Assembly (NCBI GenBank): GCA_030762935.1
Contig: CM060900.1
Location: 402,954,632-403,018,631 of the forward strand
Length of the DNA stretch: 64,000 bases
Direction: 5' to 3'
Source of the DNA: Hymenopus coronatus
Lineage: Eukaryota; Arthropoda; Insecta; Mantodea; Hymenopodidae
The position numbers were made by a program, and so were the translations under genes. Positions 57,060 to 64,000 of this stretch are shown here, piece by piece (the stretch's first letter is position 1; each line of letters starts with the position of its first letter). A model generated the notes under the pieces. That model searched no databases. It was not told the DNA's origin and worked only from the letters and a program-made list of their open reading frames with translations.

Positions 57060-58975
57060 TTTAAGTTATTGCTGTTCATACAACAGCTGAGAAATATAAA
57101 AATGAAGGATTTTACCTATTTGATGCAACAAAGAAGATATTTAGGTGCAAATACGGTAACGTCTGTATTAAGTGGGAATGCAAAGAGATGTGTGATAAAA
57201 AAGGCAAGGAATCTGAAGTGCACAAGAGAAAGAGGACTAAAACCTGCAAAATTAAACATCAAGCAATGATCAACAAGACTTTGAAAATTGCAAAAAAAGT
57301 GAAAAATGAGAAGGACGAGTTTATAGGGGATACGACCAAGGCCTTCATGGAAGCCAACATTCCGCATGAACACCACACAGTCCTGGAATTAGGAAGTGGA
57401 TGAACAAATACATAAATTATAACTTTTAACGATTTTGGTATACTAACCGTTTTGATTCTGTGATCCACGTTATTTTGTTAGAGTAGACTTATTATTACAA
57501 TGGCCATCAAATTGCCTTTCCTACTGTCTGTATTCAACTAATCAGATTATTTACGACACCTATGACAATTTGAGTATACTAGTACTCAGTTTTCTATTCT
57601 TTCTATTTATAGGTGCTAGAGATCTTCCACAAGCCAACACATTGTGTATGGCAGAGTACGAAGAGAAAGCAAAGGCAGTAAATATATGTAGTTGTGATTT
57701 TGTGTATTGAAACCACTTACCAGAAAGGGGAAGCTGTTTTTATTATTTTATGCCATGTAGTACCAGCTGAAACTCTTGATATCTCTATGTAGCTTCAGTT
57801 AGTATTCTTCAAAATGCTAATTCTCAGGAGTGCTGCCAAGATATTAAGTGTCATTATGAAAATACAGTACAATATCGTAGGCATATCTTCTGACAGTGCG
57901 AGGTATACGACAAAGGATGTTTGCACTCTAAAAGGCTTAATTTCACACGACATGGTTCATATACAATGCTGGGTACACACGCTGGACATTATTAGAAGGT
58001 TTGTGCCTTGTTACTTGGCTCACCTGAATGAATGTGTCTCTATGACAAAGAAAGCATTCCAAAATACTAGGAAAAGGAAGCACAAGTATCTAAACTTTCT
58101 TGAGGAAGAGTATGGTGATGCTGATTGCCGAAAGGTGACGAAACTTTTCCCTAAACCTATACTGACATGCTGGGACTTGGATAAATTCAGTTCTCTATAT
58201 ACAAGAGTACCCCACAGACCTTGTTGAGTACTTCAGAGGAATGGAATACACCAGTGAAGCATTTCCATGACTTACATAATACTGAGCAAAAAACGATGTT
58301 CTTTGAAGCAACATTTGTGAAGGAACATTGTGTTTTAGTGGCTTAGTTCATCGCACTGCTTGAAGGGCCTCAGTAGCCAACTTCTCACAAACTTATTTCT
58401 AAACTGGATTCCCTACTTGTAGAGTTTGACTTGGTCAGAAATTTATTTCTTAGGTAACAAAGCATTGTTGCTCTAAATCAGCTCTCAGGTGAAAGAAAGG
58501 CAAAAGAAGAGAGCAAGATCAAGGGCCTTGCAGAGAAGTGGCGCACCAAATTGAACAAAATGATGAAGGAAGATCCAGCTTGGAAAACATCCCAAACAAT
58601 TTAAAAGCTGTTTTACCTTCCAAGCATGATGTGCACTGAAATAAACTGACCCTAACAGACAGTGGAAAGAACATTTCTCTGCTTAGCAGTATTTCTCAAA
58701 ATACTTTTCTGCAGGAGTATGGTGTGTTTCAGCGGCAGATGGAGTGTTTTGGTGTTGCAAAGAATGATGTTTGTCTTAGTGTTTTAGGAGAGTTAGTAGA
58801 AGACCATAGAGAATTAGCAGTGCAATATTTGCAAGCAGTATGGTTCCCAACTTCAAACGTGGATAGTGAGAGGGGCTTCTCTTCCTAAATATACATCCTC
58901 ACAAACTGTCGCAGGAACCTCCATATTGATAATGTTGAAACCATGCTTAGTTTATATTTTGGAGATGTTTAATCT
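57060..58975 (+). mobile_element. hAT transposon remnant, second copy of the same family
   Basis: The plus strand has a basic N-terminal part ending KAFMEANIPHEHHTVLEL near 57340-57390, parallel to the NIPLENLANPGF piece of the hAT at 41922-51818. DDE-region text VGISSDSARYTTKDVCTLKG (57868-57930), MVHIQCWVHTLDIIRRFVPC and NTRKRKHKYLNFLEEEYGDA follow. The dimerisation region is VWFPTSNVDSERGFSS near 58840-58885, then a stop and shifted RRNLHIDN. Both copies share 'ARKRKH/TRKRKH', '(T/C)SNVDSE' and the 'DS(A/V)RY' site. No confident terminal repeats were found around it. Confidence 0.8.
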
Positions 58976-59658
58976 CAGGTTTGTAGAAGTTCAGTATTTA
59001 TTGTAACATTGGCAAATTTAAAATTTTTTGCATACTAAGTTAGTTCATGAAAATTTACTGTTAATAATGTAAAAGTGGGGAACATGCAAATCAAACATAA
59101 ATACAAGTTTTTAAAATAAATTTAAAGGTACACCAGAAGTACTATGCTGTCATTTTATTTCATGAAATACTCACCGAAATAGTAGCAGTTTTAGTACCAA
59201 AATCAACAGTTTTATTTCATCAAAAATTATGGTGCTACTTATGACCTTCCTATTCTATTTGTAAATTTTATGAAACAAATAGAAGCAGTTTTCACGTCAA
59301 ACACAACCAGCCTCCAACAAATGCAGTGATCAGATCCAGTAATTTTGTAGCTTTTCTCACTTCTTGGTCCATACTTCATGCTCTTTATGTGTGGATGTGT
59401 GGACAAAACTAAATAGATCTTTTATATTTATGCCACTTTAAGTGATGTATCTTCCAAGCATAACATTAATGAAGATCAAAATGCTGATCCTATTAAGCTT
59501 ATTAGCATTTGTTATCTAACATTATTCAATATATTTTATTTAGGCCCATCTACATGCCCTTAGGGGAAGTACTTCAAATAAAAGCCCTATCTATGACACA
59601 AAAAATGTTCTACATAAAATTTCAAAGTTATCATTGAGTTACTCTTACATGCAGGATG

Positions 59659-59725
59659 ATGGTGGTGGTAATAATAATATTATTAACAATAATAATATTA
59701 ATATTAATAATAATAATAATAATAT

Positions 59726-59758
<33 letters not shown>

Positions 59759-59807
59759 GAATAATAATATTATGAATAATAATATTAATAATAATATTAA
59801 TAATAAT

Positions 59808-59844
<37 letters not shown>

Positions 59845-59928
59845 TTAATAATAGTATTAATAATAATATTAATAATAGTATTAATAACTATAATAATATT
59901 AATGGTAATAATAGCAATAACAACAACA
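59659..59928. repeat. Long (AAT)n/(ATT)n simple repeat
   Basis: About 270 bases of AAT units mixed with ATT, giving an apparent Asn-rich frame that is not a gene. Confidence 0.97.
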
Positions 59929-60033
59929 ACAGCACATCATAAAAACATTAAGACTATCTTACTGTTGCTCGTCAGTTATTTACTTTCAATAAAAAAATTA
60001 TCACAAGATGTTGACAGAAGTAGATTTATTTCA

Positions 60034-60072
60034 TAATAATAATAATAATAATTATTATTACTATTATTATAT
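60034..60072. repeat. Palindromic (AAT)n(ATT)n repeat
   Basis: Seven AAT-type units are followed at once by ATT-type units, so the two halves are reverse complements and could form a hairpin. Confidence 0.9.
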
Positions 60073-60479
60073 TAACCACTACTGCTGTTGTCACCTTTCT
60101 TCTTATGCTCATAAGACTTTAAATCTGTGATGAAATACAAATGTGCTACATAAGCCTATGTCTACAATGTGTGCTATATTAATTAATCAATCAGAAAGTT
60201 GCTGAAGAAGGTTGCTATGCTCTGTGCACAGGCATGCAGGTGTCTCCTTATGGGGATATTTCTTGAATGAATTTGAACCGAGGAATTTAAAGTTGCAAGA
60301 ACTACATCACTGTAACAGTATTACAGTTACACATAGTATAGAGGCATTTTCTAGAAACATACAGTTAGCTTGAATTGAAATCTTGCAAATATGCAGAGAG
60401 GCTTATGACAGTGATGGGATTACATTAAAACAAGAATTTGAGTCACCTCTTTTTTTTTTTTTTTTTTTGCATCACTTCA

Positions 60480-60920
60480 GAAACTGCTAAACAAAAATTT
60501 AAAAGCTCCTATTCCTGCAAACAAAGCACTGGGAAGTTATGAAATTAAATGCTCAGACTGTATATATAGGAAAGACAAAAAGAAGTTTGGAAACCAGATT
60601 AAAGGAACACATGAGAAACCTAAAATACAAACAGAAAAATCAGCAGTTGCCTATCATTTTTGGACATCAGGAAATTACACCTAATAAAACTGTTAAAACC
60701 AGCATATAAACACACAGAATTGGATGTCTGGGAGAAGATCTACATCACGAAGAAAAAAGCCATATCATGAATTTCTATTTACCACCATAAGGCAACCTTT
60801 GGAAGTTCATAGATCCAGCACTAGATGCCTACGGAAGCAATACCCTCATTGAGGGCGATGTATACACATTATAGAGCTATAATCATTTTATCAATCTTCA
60901 TTGGTGACACCAATGAAGCA
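60480..60920 (+). mobile_element. Penelope-like element, GIY-YIG 3' fragment
   Basis: In shifted frames the plus strand reads YEIKCSDC (60540-60560), then 'YIGKTKRSLETRLKEHMRNL' near 60561-60622 and KYKQKNQQLPIIFGHQEITP near 60624-60685. This is the GIY-YIG core with Y-I-G, Arg and the following E-H. GCLGEDLHHEEKSHIMNFYL continues near 60723-60785. An 11-bp perfect hairpin (60896-60918) follows the coding end. The RT part is absent. A different PLE subfamily from 28650-29880 is likely. Confidence 0.75.
60896..60918. repeat. Perfect 11-bp inverted repeat with 1-nt centre
   Basis: CTTCATTGGTG, A, CACCAATGAAG. It lies just after the Penelope GIY-YIG coding remnant and 11 bases before GACGAAATTAAG. 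Confidence 0.97.
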
Positions 60921-62530
60921 AAATTTAGACGAAATTAAGGGTTGAAAGTGGGAACAAGTGGTCCAGAAACCGGCCCCTGTAAGTAATTACAAAGTGATAC
61001 TTGTGTTACAAAAACAGGCTCAAATTCTTTTGTATGTAATACAGTTAGCTAATTAGTTTAAAAGGAATGATCATTTTTATATTTTTATTTGCAAGCAGGA
61101 AAAAGGTATGTGCATTATTCTTTTCGAAAAGTTCAAAGCACTTTTAAGTATATGATATTTTGGCAAGCTCATGTTTTTAAGTCCTACATTTTATTAAAAT
61201 ACTACGAAGTTGTAGGAATTTACTATTTGCAAAGTTGAATAATCTCGTCCTGTGTCGTGTCCTGACGTATCCCGTCTGTCTCATCCCATAAGCTTACATT
61301 AGACTCATCAAAAATTTGGTGGATAGTCAAATTTATGAATTGCATGTAATTTCAAAATGGTTAACACAGTATGACCACTGAACAGTGACAGGATAACTGT
61401 TACCCACTGGGATGTGGATCTGGTGCAACTCCTGGCCTGCATGCCACAAGCGACAAGAGAAATCCTGCAATTCCAACTTCATTAACTGGCTTCCTCTGCT
61501 ACAAGTCAAGACACATTCGGTGTGAGATAAACCTTGAGGGAATGTGTGTATTTACACATGTTCATACTACAATATGGTTGAATATTCACTATGCAAGTGT
61601 ATGTACATATTAAAATGATTTTTAAGAAATAATTTGAGTGAAAAAACTTGTCAAAAATTTAGAGTTACATTTCCTGGGAACATTTAAAAATAAAGTGTAT
61701 ATCACTAATCTGCACATGCTTGAGGAACCAAAACAAAACATTCTAATACAAGTTAGATCCATTGTGTAGAAAAACTATCGTGTGAATGATAGTATCAGGA
61801 GAAGATGTGAAAGATGTGCAAGACAAGTTGGGCAGCATTTGCAGCATCTTCTGTGATAATGGTGAGCAAGGCATTCTGTTATTTAATTCTTTGTGTCCCA
61901 TTTTTACCAACAACTCTTGACACGCAAGACCAAGAGTTGTCACACCAAACCCTCAGGTATATGTTATCCTATCAAAATTCACTGAGAGTCATTGTATTTT
62001 GCATAAAGGTATATTTTTAATTATTTCAAAATGCTTGCTGTATTTTATGAATTAAATTTGCTTCCAATGATTTCTAACCTACATATATGCAAATATATTG
62101 CAAACAAATAAAGTTTTTGTTAATTATTCACAAAAAATAAAACAACCCTTTCAATTTCTAATTAACTTATGATACTACATTATATAAGTACACTCATTCT
62201 AAGATCTGAATGAAATGATTTGTGTTCATTGCCAGTAGTGCTGTAAATATACACTTAAGGTAACAAGCATACTGCAACAGTCACCAAAGGTATGTTAAAA
62301 AATACCAACTTCCATAATGTCTGTATAGATGCCATTCTTAAAGGTTTTATATACATTTACACTGACCTTAGTTATTGTACAGAAGTACTACATAAAATTC
62401 TATTATAAAAACGTGCAATTTCTCAATTTTATTCAGCTAAATTTAGAATCTGGACTACTGTGAATCTTAAAAGTCCATCATAAGTATTTGGTTCTTAAGC
62501 ATGTACGAAAAATATTTAGTATTTACTCAC
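60921..62530. other. KDM5 intron, nothing recognised
   Basis: The first few hundred bases may be Penelope 3' UTR. No exon-like or transposon-like protein motif was found in the rest. Confidence 0.5.
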
Positions 62531-62739
62531 TCCGGTTGCAAACATAAACTGGCTTTTGCTTCCCAGGCCTCCATTGCATTCAACAATGCCTGTAATCCTG
62601 CTGTTGTTTCTTCCAATGTATGGTGTGGTGGCAAAGTGAGAGACTTGTCAATTAATTTCTTCAGTGCTTCAGTCTTGACTTGCTCAGGATCTTCTTTTAA
62701 TTTTCTAACTTCTGTCAAAAATTTTAATCTCTGAAGTGT
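62531..62739 (-). CDS. KDM5: KDM5 exon, PLU-1 region (first in window)
   Basis: Read on the minus strand, a TTTCATAG acceptor precedes codons TLQRLKFLTEVRKLKEDP and a GTGAGT donor follows the partial codon GA. The 209 bases give about 70 residues of charged helix containing LPPHHTLEETTAGLQALL and MEAWEAKASLCLQP. This matches the KDM5 stretch where a short helix repeat leads into a 'CL.AR/P' turn. It ends in phase 2 and is completed by the C that opens the next exon (GA+C, Asp). Upstream exons are outside the window. Confidence 0.92.
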
Positions 62740-63655
62740 CTATGAAAATGAACAAGATAATACACACGTAAACTATATGAAATATTATTGTACAACACAT
62801 GACACCATATAAATAGAGACCTGCATTTTTTTACTCAGTACGTGTTTGCATGCGTGTGCATGCATGTGCATGTGTCTGATGCACACAGCCAACAAAACTT
62901 CATGAATATTCTCAATTTAAAAAGACTGCATTTTTTTTATTTATTTTTTTTTTTTATCATCATTGGTTTCAAAATAACTTGACTGCAAAGTAGTATTTGA
63001 CATCTGTATAGTCTACTTACTACATTCCCAATATGCTAAACACTTCCTAGTGAATGAGTCCTGGAAGTGCATGTTGCCAAGGACATTCTATCTAAATACA
63101 GAACAATACTTGTGCAATGAGTGTAACACAAGCTAGATTAGTGTTACCAATGGATTAATCTAAAGCAACATAAGTAAAATTGTAAACAGTGAAAAACTCA
63201 TTTTATTTTGGAAAAATCATATTTTCAACATTTAGGATCACTGTTCACCAGCAAATGGTGGGCTTTATTTATTCTTATTCTTTTATTTTGACATGTTTTT
63301 GCATACCTGTCCTTTTACTTTTACTTTCACCTTCACCTTTATTTTACTTCACTTTTACTGCCAATTTTCCTTTGACTACAACTTTAATGCTCTACTGTAA
63401 TTTAAAGAGAGACATTATACATATTAAAATTATTTAAAAATATGACTGAAGAAAGGAGGAATTGTTTCAATACATTTTTTCAAACTGTGAGCTTCATATC
63501 AACAAAACCTGCCCTTAACTCTTATTTAAAAAAATAACTTCATTGTGTACCCATATTTCATATAAAGTGGTGGATATATTAATATAAAAGAAAACTATAT
63601 AGTTCAGAGGACTTGAACTTCTGAGCCCTAAAAAAAACTTAACAGCTATTTTACT
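62740..63655. other. KDM5 intron upstream of the first exon in the window
   Basis: Contains a GTGCATG-type alternating tract at 62845-62885 and poly-T runs near 62932-62957. No upstream KDM5 exon was recognised. Confidence 0.55.
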
Positions 63656-63845
63656 CTTATTTAATGATAATAATACCATTGTTATTAATAACACTATTAA
63701 TAATAATACTAATATTAATAAGAATAATACTAATATTAATAAGGATAATACTAATATTAATAAGGATAATACTAATATTAATAAGGATAATACTAATATT
63801 AATAACAATACTAATATTAATATTAATAACAATACTAATACTAAT

Positions 63846-63876
<31 letters not shown>

Positions 63877-64000
63877 TTAATAATATTAATAATAATATTA
63901 TTAATAATAATAATAATAATATTAATAATAATAATAATATTAATAATAATAATATTAATAATAATAATAATATTAATAATAATAATAATAATATTAATAA
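63656..64000. repeat. AAT-type simple repeat with an embedded 21-bp minisatellite
   Basis: From 63660 to the window end the sequence is almost all AAT/ATT units. Between about 63713 and 63805 a 21-base unit, GATAATACTAATATTAATAAG, repeats about five times with few changes. The period of exactly seven codons gives a repetitive Leu-Ile-Leu-Val frame on the minus strand that is not a gene. The array continues past the window. Confidence 0.93.

Larger units (their letters stand above)
58976..60479. other. KDM5 intron with AAT repeats
   Basis: Contains the long AAT tract at 59659-59928, a shorter palindromic AAT/ATT tract at 60034-60072 and a poly-T run near 60450-60468. No coding motif. Confidence 0.6.
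8883..62739 (-). other. KDM5: KDM5/Lid histone H3K4 demethylase gene, 3' half (gene span within window)
   Basis: Seven minus-strand exons join into one 429-codon reading frame with no stop. In order the protein shows the later part of the PLU-1 helical region, the second PHD finger (YCLCRKPASGLMVMCELC ... WYHTEC ... LCPCC, a C4HC3 set), and the helical segment beginning [15 protein letters not shown]. This order is typical of KDM5 family nuclear enzymes, which remove methyl groups from histone H3 lysine 4. The catalytic JmjN/ARID/JmjC part and PHD1 must lie upstream (above 64000), and PHD3 downstream (below 1). Introns seen are about 6.1, 1.7, 0.13, 28.6, 14.9 and 1.1 kb; the two longest are full of transposons. 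Exon phases are 2, 0, 0, 0, 1, 0 at the successive 3' borders. Family assignment is secure; exact orthologue and species are not determinable. Confidence 0.93.

Noticed and set aside
56690..59200. Possible terminal inverted repeats for the second hAT (TAGGGACAG near 56680 and a TTTTGGTA(C/T)TA word on both sides)
   Set aside because: The two sides match only patchily and no 8-bp duplication was found.
59634..59942. Asn-rich open frame on the plus strand
   Set aside because: It is the translation of an AAT/ATT simple repeat; no other features of a gene.
63515..63832. Leu/Ile/Val repeat frame resembling a membrane protein
   Set aside because: It arises from the 21-bp minisatellite, whose period is a multiple of three.
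1..64000. CRISPR arrays, bacterial operons, defence or biosynthetic systems
   Set aside because: The window has split exons, LINEs and animal DNA transposons; no regularly spaced repeats or prokaryotic gene organisation were seen.

Overview
This window looks like nuclear genomic DNA from an arthropod, most likely an insect with a large, A+T-rich, transposon-loaded genome. The one host gene I can support is the 3' half of a KDM5/Lid (JARID1) histone H3K4 demethylase gene on the minus strand. Seven exons at 62531-62739, 56266-56404, 54374-54553, 54096-54248, 25314-25470, 10225-10445 and 8883-9110 all have AG/GT borders. Their phases are compatible and they join into 429 uninterrupted codons (PLU-1 helical region, second PHD finger, and the helical segment after it). 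The start of the gene lies beyond base 64000 and its end lies before base 1. The species cannot be fixed; the repeat families fit an insect, and a polyneopteran (locust or stick-insect type) is a guess based on the Tc1 family.

Almost everything else is intron filled with dead mobile elements. The intron downstream of the last exon (1-8882) holds the 3' end of an I-type LINE and a Tigger/pogo element. The 14.9-kb intron (10446-25313) holds a stack: one LINE (endonuclease piece 10538-11390, RT piece 18418-19690) brackets a LINE with a DUF4780-like ORF1 (11480-18417), which is itself split by an antisense Jockey/CR1-like LINE (13760-16520). A piggyBac split by a Merlin-like element, another LINE and a mariner with TIRs and TA target sites follow.

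The 28.6-kb intron (25471-54095) holds a Penelope-like element with RT and GIY-YIG remnants, a second pogo-type element, a piggyBac with a LINE fragment inside it, a second Penelope fragment, a LINE 3' end, a Mutator-like transposase, and a nested stack from 39786 to about 53640. In that stack a Jockey/CR1-like LINE was hit by a hAT element (41922-51818, 14-bp TIRs, 8-bp target duplication). The hAT was then hit by an almost complete I-type LINE (45007-50929, 13-bp target duplication, ORF1 plus EN-RT-RNase H ORF2). A Tc1 element (52580-53540) sits in or beside the tail of the outer LINE. The related LINE copy at 13760-16520 preserves the empty target site of the hAT, so the window proves its own nesting order.

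The remaining introns (54.5-64 kb) carry a second hAT of the same family, a Penelope GIY-YIG fragment and long AAT-type simple repeats. No bacterial-type operons, CRISPR arrays, rRNA genes or intact tRNA genes were seen. No transposon copy here looks able to make a complete protein set; the I-type LINE at 45-51 kb is closest, with two frameshifts and one stop in ORF2 and one frameshift in ORF1.
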